From assembly GCA_002426795.1 (NCBI GenBank), contig DINQ01000016.1, positions 186,001 through 250,000 of the forward strand: a stretch of 64,000 nucleotides of DNA, written 5' to 3'. Both the position numbers and the translations under genes were made by a program. Shown one piece after another: positions 1 through 7,935 of this stretch. The notes beneath the pieces were generated by a model. The model worked only from the letters and a program-made list of their open reading frames with translations, was not told the DNA's origin and searched no databases. This stretch comes from Bacteroidales bacterium UBA5536 (GTDB taxonomy: Bacteria; Bacteroidota; Bacteroidia; Bacteroidales; F082). Within the stretch, counting starts at the first letter, position 1; each line of letters begins with the position of its first letter.

Positions 1-8
1 ACCTTCGC

Positions 9-1463
9 ATGAAAAATACAGTTTTCTCACGTTTTCCGCGTACTTTTTGGGTAGCTAACACCATGGAGCTCTTTGAGCGATGGGCATGGTACGGCTTATT
101 CAACGTGCTGGCAATTTATTTGACAGCTTCTAAAGATACAGGGGCTCTCGGCTTCACTCAGGAGGAAAAGGGTTCCATGATGGGAATCGTTACTGCTATT
201 CTGTATTTTCTTCCGGTGATCACGGGCTCAATTGCCGACAAACTGGGTTATAAAAAAGTGCTGCTGCTTTCGTTTGGGATTCTTTCAACAGGTTATCTGA
301 TGATGGGGTATCTCACAGATTACAGCCTGGTATTTGCAGCATTTTTCTACATCGCCATTGGCGGTGCACTGTTTAAACCTGTTATTTCCGCTACGATTGC
401 CAAAACCACGAACGAAACAAACTCATCTATTGGGTTTGGGATCTTTTATATGATGGTAAATATCGGCGCCCTGATCGGACCGTTTATTGCAAGCAAAATG
501 CGCGAACTGTCATGGAATAATGTGTTTTACCTGTCGGCGGGCATCATTATGATCAATTTTGTGTTGGTGCTTTTCTTTTATAAAGAACCTGCGCGGGAAA
601 AAAATGAGGAATCGATCAAAAAGGCCGTTTTACAGGCGTTTAAAAATATTTTTATTGCATTGAAGGATGTGCGGTTTTTTCTGTTTCTCTTGTTGATTAT
701 TGGATTTTGGAGCATGTATTTTCAGCTGTTTTACACCTTACCGGTTTTTATTGATCAATGGGTCGATACAAGGGCTTTGTACCAGTGGATTTATGCGTTT
801 TCACCCAAATTAGCAGGCATTTTTGGAACAGAGCACGGGACAGTAAACCCTGAAATGATTTTAAATATTGACGCGCTCTATATCGTGATTTTTCAGGTCA
901 TTGTATCGGGTATCGTGATGCGCCTCAGGCCAATCAATGCGATGATTACTGGAATTGTGATCGCATCCGCAGGCATTGGTCTGACATTTGCTTTCAACAA
1001 TGCTTTTTTCCTCTTTTTGTCCATCCTAATCTTTGCTTTTGGCGAAATGGCAAGCTCTCCGAAAATTACAGAATATATTGGTCGTATTGCCCCCTCCGAT
1101 AAAGTAGGTCTGTATATGGGCTGTTCTTTTCTGCCCATGTCGGGCGGGAATTTTTTCGCGGGGATTCTTTCAGGACCAGTCTACGGACAATGGTCTGACA
1201 AGATTACCCTATTACAGCACGACCTCGCAATCAAAGGTATTGAGATGCCCGTCATTTCGGATCGGTTTACACAAAATGATTTGTTGTTCGAAAGCGCCCG
1301 AGCCTATGGCATGTCAGTGAATGAACTCACCAACTATCTTTATCACACCTACCATCCATCAGATATTTGGTATTTGTTTACAGGGATTGGTGTGGCAACA
1401 GCAATCTTGCTTTTTATTTTCGACCGCACCTTGATGCGCAACCGCACCCTGGATAAAAACTAA
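9..1463 (+). CDS. POT/PTR-type MFS transporter (probable peptide:proton symporter)
   Basis: A 484-residue, very hydrophobic inner-membrane protein with about 12-14 predicted membrane segments. Residues 20-29 read ELFERWAWYG, matching the ExxER-type signature in the first helix of proton-coupled oligopeptide transporters. A later segment, FYMMVNIGALIGPFIA, matches the FYxxINxG signature of the same family. The family imports di- and tripeptides with protons, but substrates vary and cannot be read from the sequence. Only eight bases precede the ATG and the frame stays open to the window edge, so a start further upstream cannot be excluded; the distance from this ATG to helix 1 is normal. Its 3' end overlaps the convergent rhomboid gene by 4 bp, and there is no terminator between them. 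Confidence 0.75.
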   Translation: MKNTVFSRFPRTFWVANTMELFERWAWYGLFNVLAIYLTASKDTGALGFTQEEKGSMMGIVTAILYFLPVITGSIADKLGYKKVLLLSFGILSTGYLMMGYLTDYSLVFAAFFYIAIGGALFKPVISATIAKTTNETNSSIGFGIFYMMVNIGALIGPFIASKMRELSWNNVFYLSAGIIMINFVLVLFFYKEPAREKNEESIKKAVLQAFKNIFIALKDVRFFLFLLLIIGFWSMYFQLFYTLPVFIDQWVDTRALYQWIYAFSPKLAGIFGTEHGTVNPEMILNIDALYIVIFQVIVSGIVMRLRPINAMITGIVIASAGIGLTFAFNNAFFLFLSILIFAFGEMASSPKITEYIGRIAPSDKVGLYMGCSFLPMSGGNFFAGILSGPVYGQWSDKITLLQHDLAIKGIEMPVISDRFTQNDLLFESARAYGMSVNELTNYLYHTYHPSDIWYLFTGIGVATAILLFIFDRTLMRNRTLDKN

Positions 1464-2191
1464 GGTTTTTTGCGTGTGCGATACACCACTGTCAAATCCT
1501 CTTTATCGGGCTGTGGGATATCCCAATAGGGTTTTTGTTCCGGAGTTTCAATGGCTGATTCCTCCAATGGTTCTTCTGCCAGTTCTGGTTCTAGGTCCCA
1601 GCTGTAGAGTCTTCGCTGAGGCCCTTCTTTCCTGAAGAAAAAAGCCAGAATAATACCTGCAAGCAGGCCGCTCAGGTGCGACTCCCACGAAATGTTTTTC
1701 TCTGGAAACAATTCAGGAAAGATGCCCCACACCAGACTTCCGTAGAGAAACACCACGACAAACGACAAGGCCATTAGTCGATTGTCACGTCGCAGAAAAC
1801 CACTGAACATCAGGAAGGAGGACAATCCGTAGATAACGCCGCTGGCCCCAATATGCGTGCTTTCGCGGGCTCCCATCCAAACCCATAAACCAGTCATTAC
1901 TGCTGTAAGTAGTAGTACCTTGGACGCAATGGGCCGGTAAAAATAGTACAGCGCCGAACCCAAAACAAAAATGGGTACAGAATTGGCCATCAGATGGTTC
2001 CAGTCGCCATGAAGAAAGGGTGAGAGGAAGATGCCCAGAAGTCCTATTGGCTCCAATGGTGTGATGCCCAGAAAAGAAAAGCGTGTATGGAAAACAAATT
2101 CCGTGAACTTAACCAGCCACATCACAATCAGCATCAAACCCGGTATCAGGATGCTGCTTTGGAGACGTTTTTTTTCTTCCATTGTTGTCAT
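1460..2191 (-). CDS. Rhomboid family intramembrane serine protease with cytoplasmic-type tail
   Basis: A 243-residue membrane protein. HGDWNHLMAN (residues 61-70) supplies the conserved His and Asn before the nucleophile, GASG (115-118) holds the catalytic Ser117, and His172 in SHLSGLLAG completes the Ser-His dyad in the last helices. The family cleaves membrane proteins within the bilayer; the substrate is unknown. After the six-helix core, residues 186-243 form a hydrophilic tail rich in Glu and Pro, which is not part of the catalytic fold. A second Met at residue 4 could be the true start. The gene faces the upstream transporter and shares its last 4 bp with it. This is one of two rhomboids in the window; the other is at 36731-37342. 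Confidence 0.88.
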   Translation of the reverse strand: MTTMEEKKRLQSSILIPGLMLIVMWLVKFTEFVFHTRFSFLGITPLEPIGLLGIFLSPFLHGDWNHLMANSVPIFVLGSALYYFYRPIASKVLLLTAVMTGLWVWMGARESTHIGASGVIYGLSSFLMFSGFLRRDNRLMALSFVVVFLYGSLVWGIFPELFPEKNISWESHLSGLLAGIILAFFFRKEGPQRRLYSWDLEPELAEEPLEESAIETPEQKPYWDIPQPDKEDLTVVYRTRKKP

Positions 2192-2348
2192 GCTTTTGTC
2201 ATTGCAAAAGTTGTTCCGTAAAAATACCTTCGCTTTTTGTGAAACTAAAACCTGTCAATCTCGGAACGTTGAAAAGGATTATTCTGCAGGTACGCAATTT
2301 ATAACTAATACTTTCGTTTGAAACTTAAACCAAATATAATTCCGCACA

Positions 2349-3611
2349 ATGAATCGACTGGCATGCTTACTTCTGTTCATTCTTGTTCTGCCTGCGTTTC
2401 CTGCAAAGGCCCAAAAAAAGAAAAGCGGGAATAATGTTATCCAAGATACTGCATTTCAGGCGCTAAAGCTGGAGTGGGCTAAAAGAGCAACTGAGAAAAG
2501 AAATCAGTTTTTCGCACAATTACCTCAGCTCAATCCCGATTCAGTGCGTGTACTCGATATGTCTCACCTCGATCTGGAACTAATTCCCGACATAGCCCGT
2601 TTTGACAAGCTCAAGGTTGCAAAACTCAACAACAACAAGTTGAAAATTGTCGATGATCAAGCATTTTTGAATGACAGTCTTCAGATAATTGACCTTTCAT
2701 TCAATGCGCTGGAGCAGGCACGTTTTCCGGTCAATTTGTCAGTACATTCAATAAACCTAAGTTACAACAAGCTTAAACGCATTCCCCGTTCGGTGCGCAA
2801 ACTAAAGCAACTGCGTTCGCTCGACCTTGAAAAGAACCAGATCAGGCGAATCCCACGTTTCATCAAGCGAATGGACAGCCTGAACGAGTTGGTACTGAAT
2901 TACAACCAGATCAAATTCAACAGGAGAACCGCCCGCAGACTCGCCAACATTGAACGTATTCAGATAGGTGGCAACAAACTTGTTTCGCTGCCCAAAAACG
3001 TGGGTGTGATGAAAGGTGTAAAAAAACTCAATCTTGGGAAAAACCAGCTTTCTGAATTGCCTAAATCATTTGCAAAGTTAGACCAGTTGACCAATTTGAT
3101 TTTCTACGAAAATAATTTTGAGCAGATTCCGGATGTGCTGTTCAGTCTAAACAAGTTGACAGAGCTCGACTTTTACCATAATCGCCTGACAGAAATTCCT
3201 TCCGGAATTGGGAATCTTTCACAATTGAAGCAGCTTTTTGTGGCGTTTAACCAAATCACACGTCTACCCGATAGCCTGCGAAACCTGAAGCAGCTGCGCT
3301 ACCTTTATGCCCACCACAACCAGCTTGGAAATTTTCCACTTTGGATTACCGAAATGCCACAGCTCGAGCGAGTTGATCTGAGCTACAACAAGATACTTCG
3401 TATGCCCGATCTCTCTGAAATGCCAGCTTTGACTGAGCTGGACATGCAGGAAAATATGCTGGAATATTTTCCGTGGGAACTGCTCGAAAAACCCCAAATG
3501 CGTCTACTTATCCTCAAAAATAATCCGTTTATTCTCACAAGTGAAGAATCAAAGATGTTGAAAGATTGGCAAAAAGGACTAGATAAAGAAGGATTGATTG
3601 TTGTTTATTAA
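2349..3611 (+). CDS. Secreted leucine-rich repeat protein
   Basis: A 420-residue protein. Residues 1-22 are a clear signal peptide (hydrophobic core, AKAQ cleavage site), followed by a Lys-rich mature N-terminus. From about residue 60 to 405 it consists almost entirely of 22-24-residue leucine-rich repeats with the core LxxLxLxxNxLxxLP, about 14 or 15 in number. This predicts a curved solenoid used for protein binding. No T9SS sorting domain, lipobox or enzymatic domain is visible, so it is probably periplasmic or released. Such proteins usually mediate protein-protein contact, and nothing here names the partner. The gene stands alone on the plus strand, divergent from the rhomboid, and is followed by a long gene-free region. 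Confidence 0.85.
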   Translation: MNRLACLLLFILVLPAFPAKAQKKKSGNNVIQDTAFQALKLEWAKRATEKRNQFFAQLPQLNPDSVRVLDMSHLDLELIPDIARFDKLKVAKLNNNKLKIVDDQAFLNDSLQIIDLSFNALEQARFPVNLSVHSINLSYNKLKRIPRSVRKLKQLRSLDLEKNQIRRIPRFIKRMDSLNELVLNYNQIKFNRRTARRLANIERIQIGGNKLVSLPKNVGVMKGVKKLNLGKNQLSELPKSFAKLDQLTNLIFYENNFEQIPDVLFSLNKLTELDFYHNRLTEIPSGIGNLSQLKQLFVAFNQITRLPDSLRNLKQLRYLYAHHNQLGNFPLWITEMPQLERVDLSYNKILRMPDLSEMPALTELDMQENMLEYFPWELLEKPQMRLLILKNNPFILTSEESKMLKDWQKGLDKEGLIVVY

Positions 3612-3682
3612 TCAGATCATTTATTGCAAACCTTTCATTTAATAGTATCACATGTTGAGCAGGTACTTTTGTGCAAAGAAAA

Positions 3683-3713
3683 AAGCCGACCAGGAAATGG
3701 CCGGCTTAAAAAA
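3683..3713 (-). terminator. Hairpin with T-run on minus strand, no matching minus-strand gene
   Basis: AAGCCGACC (3683-3691) pairs with GGCCGGCTT (3699-3707) with one mismatch and a 7-base loop. An A-rich tract on the left (3676-3684) becomes the U-tract if the minus strand is transcribed. On the plus strand the stem is followed by A6, so it is not a usual terminator for the LRR gene. No minus-strand gene ends here. Confidence 0.35.
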
Positions 3714-3722
3714 CTCCAATAC

Positions 3723-3755
3723 ATGAAAAAAATCTTTTCGCGCTTTGATTGTTGA
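3723..3755 (+). CDS. Possible leader mini-ORF, 10 residues
   Basis: ATG followed by nine codons and TGA, encoding MKKIFSRFDC. It lies after a hairpin and a -7-like TACTTTTG (3664-3671). It is too short for coding statistics. It could be a leader peptide or chance, and chance is quite possible in AT-rich DNA. Confidence 0.15.
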   Translation: MKKIFSRFDC

Positions 3756-3877
3756 GTAACCGCGATCGCAACTACATTGCCAAAAAGGGTGCCAAAACAC
3801 TTAATGAATAGACTATGAGCCGTTTAATTGAAAACGGCATTTCCTAAAAGTTCCCAAATTGAAACAACTGTGGTAAA

Positions 3878-3912
3878 TTTGGTCCGGGCATTGCCAAAAC
3901 AGCTTATTTTTG
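3878..3912 (+). promoter_or_regulatory. Bacteroidota sigma-type promoter
   Basis: TTTG (3878-3881), 23 bases, then TATTTTTG (3905-3912), an exact match to the TAnnTTTG -7 element. The predicted start lies about 3917-3919, exactly where the strong downstream hairpin begins. The spacing is at the long end of the usual range. Confidence 0.5.
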
Positions 3913-3916
3913 TTGC

Positions 3917-3989
3917 GGCTCCCGGCTAAAACTCACTACTTGCACAAAGATGTTTCCCACAGGAGGGAAACGGCCGGGAGCCATTTTTT
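3917..3989 (+). ncRNA. Candidate short structured RNA or terminating leader
   Basis: GGCTCCCGGC (3917-3926) pairs perfectly with GCCGGGAGCC (3973-3982). Inside, GTTTCCC (3952-3958) pairs with GGGAAAC (3965-3971) around a 6-base loop, leaving a 25-base unpaired strand (3927-3951). T6 follows at 3984-3989. The upstream promoter would start transcription at or within two bases of the first paired base. The predicted product is a roughly 73-nt RNA whose own 5' end forms the terminator stem. It may be a stand-alone small RNA or a leader that attenuates the methyltransferase gene 32 bp downstream. It does not fit any RNA family I recognise. Confidence 0.4.
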
Positions 3990-4020
3990 CGATTGAAATG
4001 GTTCATTTAGGCTCAATACC

Positions 4021-4461
4021 ATGAAAACAACCGCCATAGCTCGTTTCTTTGTTGCCGTGCAACTTTTATCACTGGCCTATCTGCTCATGAGTGCCTCTTT
4101 CATTGCCAGTAGTATCCATGGAATTCTCATTGAATTTGCCGGAATTTTTCTGGGAGTGGTAGCTATTCTGCAGATGAAAATTGGCAACTTCAATATCGTT
4201 CCTATCCCCAAAAAGGATGGGGTATTGGTAACGCATGGGGTTTACGAATGGATTCGCCACCCTATGTATCTGGCTCAGCTGCTGGTAGTGGCTGCTTTGG
4301 TTGCCGATTATTACAGCCTGTTACGACTGCTTGTACTGCTTTTGCTGTTGTTAAACCTGGTTTTCAAGCTCAATTACGAGGAACTTCAATTGGTCAAACA
4401 TTTTGAGGGCTATCGTGCCTATATGCAGCGTTCGTGGCGGTTGATTCCGTATATTTATTGA
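4021..4461 (+). CDS. Isoprenylcysteine carboxylmethyltransferase/PEMT-like membrane methyltransferase
   Basis: A 146-residue integral membrane protein with four or five hydrophobic segments. Residues around 78-84 (IRHPMYL) carry the RHPxY motif, and the C-terminal part has the conserved YEE...F..Y..Y pattern (NYEELQLVKHFEGYRAY). Together they bind S-adenosylmethionine in the ICMT/PEMT superfamily. Bacterial members methylate small lipophilic or isoprenoid-like acceptors; the substrate cannot be assigned. It may be controlled by the structured leader immediately upstream. A thioredoxin-glutaredoxin gene and groES follow on the same strand. Confidence 0.75.
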   Translation: MKTTAIARFFVAVQLLSLAYLLMSASFIASSIHGILIEFAGIFLGVVAILQMKIGNFNIVPIPKKDGVLVTHGVYEWIRHPMYLAQLLVVAALVADYYSLLRLLVLLLLLLNLVFKLNYEELQLVKHFEGYRAYMQRSWRLIPYIY

Positions 4462-4567
4462 AAAATTGGCAGCATTTTTGTCAAAATTGCAAAAACGATA
4501 CTCCAACAAAGCGTCTTTTTCTGATGGCATGTTAATTGATTGCGCATGTCAGAAAATATCAAACCAA

Positions 4568-5167
4568 ATGTCGATTCAAAAAATTAACTCTCACAACGAG
4601 ATGCTTAGAGCGCTGAAAGTTGAGCAAAAAAATTATGTGTTACTCTATAAATCCGGAGCTGAAGCCAGTGATTGCAGCCTTCAAAACCTGACTGCAGCTG
4701 CCGAAAAACTGTCGGAAGTGAATGTGCTCACTGCTGATGTGAGCAGTGTGCGCGATATCCATACGCAGTACCAGGTTACGAGTGCTCCGGCTTTATTGGT
4801 TTTTGAGGGTGAAAAGTTTGTCAACACCATTAAAGGTTGCAACGATCCGGCTTATTATATTTCTCTATTTGAAGATGCTTTATATGTAGCTGTTTCAAGG
4901 GAAGGAGAGAAAAAGCAAAAGCGTGTGACAGTGTACTCAACGCCAACTTGTTCATGGTGTAACACCCTCAAATCGTATCTAAAATCCAATCATATTCAAT
5001 TTACGGATATTGATGTGTCGAAAAATCAACAGGCTGCCGAGCAAATGGTGCGCCGTAGTGGTCAGCAAGGCGTTCCGCAAACCGATATCGAAGGACAACT
5101 GATTGTTGGTTTTGATAAGCAGCGCATCAATAGTCTACTGGGAATCAATCAAAAAGCTTCTAACTAA
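4568..5167 (+). CDS. Thioredoxin-like plus glutaredoxin two-domain protein
   Basis: A cytoplasmic protein of 199 residues from ATG 4568. The same frame stays open upstream to a TTG at 4466, but that stretch has no family similarity. The N-terminal half (about 1-105) has a thioredoxin fold pattern with the cis-Pro segment TSAPALLVF, but lacks a CxxC: the active-site position reads SGAEASDC, with a single Cys. The C-terminal half (about 115-199) is a glutaredoxin with CSWC, the GVPQT loop and the IVGFD turn, so this half should be the redox-active one. The first domain probably has a structural or binding role. groES begins 14 bp downstream and is probably cotranscribed. Confidence 0.75.
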   Translation: MSIQKINSHNEMLRALKVEQKNYVLLYKSGAEASDCSLQNLTAAAEKLSEVNVLTADVSSVRDIHTQYQVTSAPALLVFEGEKFVNTIKGCNDPAYYISLFEDALYVAVSREGEKKQKRVTVYSTPTCSWCNTLKSYLKSNHIQFTDIDVSKNQQAAEQMVRRSGQQGVPQTDIEGQLIVGFDKQRINSLLGINQKASN

Positions 5168-5181
5168 ATAATTAAAATACA

Positions 5182-5469
5182 ATGAAAGAATTACAACCTT
5201 TAAGCGAAAATGTGATCCTCGATCTGAGCGATGACAAGGCCGAACAGCGCACTGCATCAGGACTGATTATTCCTGACACAGCCAAAGAAAAGCCGCAAAC
5301 AGCCAAGGTACTGGCAATCGGCAATATTGAAAATCCTGCTATTGCAGCCGGCGATGTTGTTTTGTTTAAAAAATATTCGGGTACCGAAGTGGAATTTGAG
5401 GGCAAAAAACTCCTGGTAATTCCCTACGCTGACCTTTTGGCCAAAGTAGTCGAAACCGACGAAATTTAA
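5182..5469 (+). CDS. groES: GroES-family co-chaperonin (no adjacent groEL)
   Basis: A 95-residue protein of normal GroES length. It shows the N-terminal strand, the mobile loop that contacts GroEL (TASGLIIPDTAKEKPQ), GDVVLFKKYSGTEVEF, and a C-terminal strand ending LLAKVV. The segment between mobile loop and GDVV is short (IGNIENPAIAAGD), so the roof hairpin is reduced. groEL is not in this window; the next gene is dipeptidyl peptidase III on the other strand. Either the chaperonin genes are split in this genome or this is a divergent second GroES. A terminator follows at 5499-5532. The upstream partner is a redox protein. Confidence 0.82.
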   Translation: MKELQPLSENVILDLSDDKAEQRTASGLIIPDTAKEKPQTAKVLAIGNIENPAIAAGDVVLFKKYSGTEVEFEGKKLLVIPYADLLAKVVETDEI

Positions 5470-5498
5470 CAGCAGAAAAACATCTTTTAAACATCAAT

Positions 5499-5532
5499 AC
5501 GACCCATGGTGCAAACTACGGGTCGTTTTTTT
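5499..5532 (+). terminator. Rho-independent terminator after groES
   Basis: ACGACCC (5499-5505) pairs with GGGTCGT (5520-5526), followed by a run of T to 5532. It closes the methyltransferase - thioredoxin/glutaredoxin - groES group. Confidence 0.8.
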
Positions 5533-5565
5533 ATGACATAGACTTTGAACTCCAGCTACAGATCT

Positions 5566-7548
5566 CTACCCATTATAGGCACACATGCAGCGATAATGAT
5601 CGGCATAATACAGCATTTGCGAGGCAAAGTCGTCGGGATATGAAATCAGCACATCCAGTATCTGACCATTGTGCTTCACTGGCTGTAAAACCGGGTTGAT
5701 AAAACCGGCAAAAGGAGCGATGTTCAGCTTTTTCCACCTTTCGAGGACTTCCTGGTGCAAGTCCTGGTCAACTGCAACGCCATATTGCTCAACCAGTTCG
5801 CGTCCTGCTGCATAATCGCCTTCCGATTTAATGCGTTGCACTTCGCGTAACAACTCACCTGTCAGATCGCGCATTTTTTGGTAATCGTTGATTCTAATAA
5901 ATGTCTTTCCGCCGATTGTTAGCTTTTCAACAACCTTGTCGGTTTGTCCTTTTTCGAATATCCATTTGGCAATCAGCTGTCGGTTACGCATATGGCTCTC
6001 TTCCAGTTGTTGTCCGGGTTCAAGCCGAACCAGCTGCCTCATCAGGCCGTTCAACATAAAACTGTCGTACTCGGCTTTGCCCACTTCAAGGCTGTCACAA
6101 AGTCCTGTTTCGATCAGTTTTTCATCGAGCATATAATACAATGCCACCAGATCGGCCCGGGCTTCTTCTAGCGTGTTGGCATAGCTTTTCAACGTGTCTT
6201 TTGGATTTCCCACACCAGCTTTGAGTTTTCCACTGCCATGGCCAATCACTTCATGCAGGCCTGTATGTAGTTTTGATGATAATTTGCTGTACTTGCAGAT
6301 GCGTTCCTGCTGTTCTGGGAGGTAAAACTCCTCGATAGCTCCCGAACCCAGCGAAGCGCTTTCGTAAGCATCTTCAATATTGCCAAGTGAAACTGATTTT
6401 GAACCAAATTGTTCCCTGATCCAGTCGGCATTTGGCAGGTTGATGCCGATGGGTGTCGATGGTGAACTGTCGCCGGCCTCAGCAATGACCTGAATCACTT
6501 TGTAACTGATGCCTTTAGCGTCGGCACGTTTGTATTGAGCGTCGATAGGCGACTGCTGCTCGAACCAGCCAGCCATATCACTGATTTTGCCAAACTGCTG
6601 CGTAGCCTCCTGATCCCGGAAATATACAAGCGATTCCCAACTACCATGATGCCCCAATGGATCACCATAAACTTCTATGAAACCATTGATAAAGTCGACT
6701 TCTGAGTGCGTATCGGCAACCCATTTGATATTGTATTCGTCGAAACGTTCGAGTTTGCCACTGTCATAAAATTCAATTAGTTTCTGAATGGTCTCTTTCT
6801 GGTTTTTATTTTCCGCAAACGCCAATGCCTTTTCGAGCCAATAAACTATTTTACGAATAGTTTTGCCATATCGTCCGTCTGCATAGCATACTTCTTCTTT
6901 GATTTTTCCGTCTCGTTTCACCAGGCGTGTGTTGAGGCCGTGCCACACATCATTCGTCTTGCCATTGTCGGCCAATGCTTTATAAAATGTCTCTGCTTCT
7001 TCCTGGTTTACGCCATCATAGAAATTACAGGCCGAACCGCTCACATGATCCGCTCCATCGGTCTGCAACATGCGAATCGCATCTTTTTGAGGATTGAAGA
7101 TGATTTCGGCAAGTAGGTCATACAATTGGTCCCGATCAAAATCTTTTGTCAATGGAAGAGACGAGTCAGGCAGTACTTGATACTGTTTACTGAAAAAATC
7201 CCGTCCGAAACCCGGCTTTATTTTCTCCATAGAGTAATGATGGTGGATGCCATTGGAGAACCAGATTCTTTTGAGATAAACAGTGAAGGCCTCCCAATCT
7301 TTGGTGGTCTTAGTTGTTGGTTTATTACGGAAAATAGCTTCCAAAGTTCTTTTTACCAACAGGTTGTGTTTGTAGTTTTGATCGTAAATGATTTCGCGCC
7401 CGCACATTGCTGCCTGATACAGGTACCAGCTCAGAATTTTCTTATCGAGCGAAAGTTGCTCAAATCCATTGATTTGGTAGCGTAAAATGCGAATGTCGGC
7501 AAACTGCTCGGTCTGCCACAGGAAAGTATTGTCGGTTTGTTCGTTCAT
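5566..7548 (-). CDS. Dipeptidyl peptidase III-like zinc metallopeptidase (family M49)
   Basis: A 660-residue protein without a signal peptide, hence probably cytosolic. HEVIGH (residues 432-437) is the HExxGH zinc motif that defines M49, and EEARAD (461-466) supplies the third zinc ligand region. The family removes dipeptides from the N-terminus of short peptides and works in peptide turnover. The length agrees with Bacteroidota members, which are shorter than the eukaryotic enzyme. It is a single gene on the minus strand with no co-directional neighbour close by. Confidence 0.88.
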   Translation of the reverse strand: MNEQTDNTFLWQTEQFADIRILRYQINGFEQLSLDKKILSWYLYQAAMCGREIIYDQNYKHNLLVKRTLEAIFRNKPTTKTTKDWEAFTVYLKRIWFSNGIHHHYSMEKIKPGFGRDFFSKQYQVLPDSSLPLTKDFDRDQLYDLLAEIIFNPQKDAIRMLQTDGADHVSGSACNFYDGVNQEEAETFYKALADNGKTNDVWHGLNTRLVKRDGKIKEEVCYADGRYGKTIRKIVYWLEKALAFAENKNQKETIQKLIEFYDSGKLERFDEYNIKWVADTHSEVDFINGFIEVYGDPLGHHGSWESLVYFRDQEATQQFGKISDMAGWFEQQSPIDAQYKRADAKGISYKVIQVIAEAGDSSPSTPIGINLPNADWIREQFGSKSVSLGNIEDAYESASLGSGAIEEFYLPEQQERICKYSKLSSKLHTGLHEVIGHGSGKLKAGVGNPKDTLKSYANTLEEARADLVALYYMLDEKLIETGLCDSLEVGKAEYDSFMLNGLMRQLVRLEPGQQLEESHMRNRQLIAKWIFEKGQTDKVVEKLTIGGKTFIRINDYQKMRDLTGELLREVQRIKSEGDYAAGRELVEQYGVAVDQDLHQEVLERWKKLNIAPFAGFINPVLQPVKHNGQILDVLISYPDDFASQMLYYADHYRCMCAYNG

Positions 7549-7935
7549 GCTCGTTATTTTTAGGCTGTAAAACTACGCAAAATGCATTGATGGACGTTTT
7601 TAGAATAATGTGTGATTCTCAACAGGTTGCTTAATTAAATGAACTGTATGCCGAATTTTACGCATTCATATGAAGCCTTTTCTTGAAAAACATCCCTGAA
7701 TTGAAGTTTTTAATCAAGACTATCGGTCAATCAATGGCTTGATTCGCAGAAAACGGGAACCATCAGTCTTTAAAAAGTTTCAGTTTTTTTCAGCTGGTGG
7801 GTTAACTTTGATTGCGCTTAGTGAAAATGATGATAATGGGCGATAGATTTCGAATTTATTATGAAAAAAAAACGGGCCGAATACCTTATAGTTAAAGTAC
7901 TCAACCCGATGAATTGCTGGTGAAAATCTTTCTCT
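7549..7935. other. 387-bp region between dpp3 and gcvT
   Basis: It contains the gcvT terminator (7864-7908). I see no gene, RNA or convincing promoter in the remaining 315 bases next to the peptidase start. Confidence 0.6.
7864..7908 (-). terminator. Rho-independent terminator of gcvT, strand-specific through G-U pairs
   Basis: On the minus strand a 16-bp stem (arms at plus-strand 7873-7888 and 7893-7908) is followed by a run of T (A9 at 7864-7872). Four pairs are G-U in the minus-strand RNA and would be A-C mismatches in a plus-strand RNA, so it should terminate only gcvT transcripts. Confidence 0.78.

Larger units (their letters stand above)
3612..4020. other. 409-bp gene-free region with hairpins and promoter-like sites
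   Basis: There is no substantial coding sequence here. In order it holds: a -7-like TACTTTTG (3664-3671) without a partner -33 box; a 9-bp hairpin (3683-3707) whose T-run lies on the minus-strand side; an eleven-codon mini-ORF at 3723-3755 (MKKIFSRFDC then stop); a 7-bp hairpin, GCCGTTT/AAACGGC, near 3829-3849; a good Bacteroidota promoter (3878-3912); and a strong terminator-type structure (3917-3989) just upstream of the ICMT-like gene. The density of structure suggests a regulatory or small-RNA locus rather than inert spacer. Confidence 0.5.

Noticed and set aside
3917..3983. tRNA-like pattern: 7-bp GGCTCCC/GGGAGCC ends followed by A
   Set aside because: No T-arm (GGTTCGA-type) or anticodon arm can be formed, and the second hairpin is 7 bp with a 6-base loop directly next to the outer stem. 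It fits a terminator-type RNA better.
4466..4567. 34 codons from a TTG upstream of the thioredoxin-glutaredoxin gene
   Set aside because: Non-ATG start, no domain similarity; ATG 4568 begins the thioredoxin fold.
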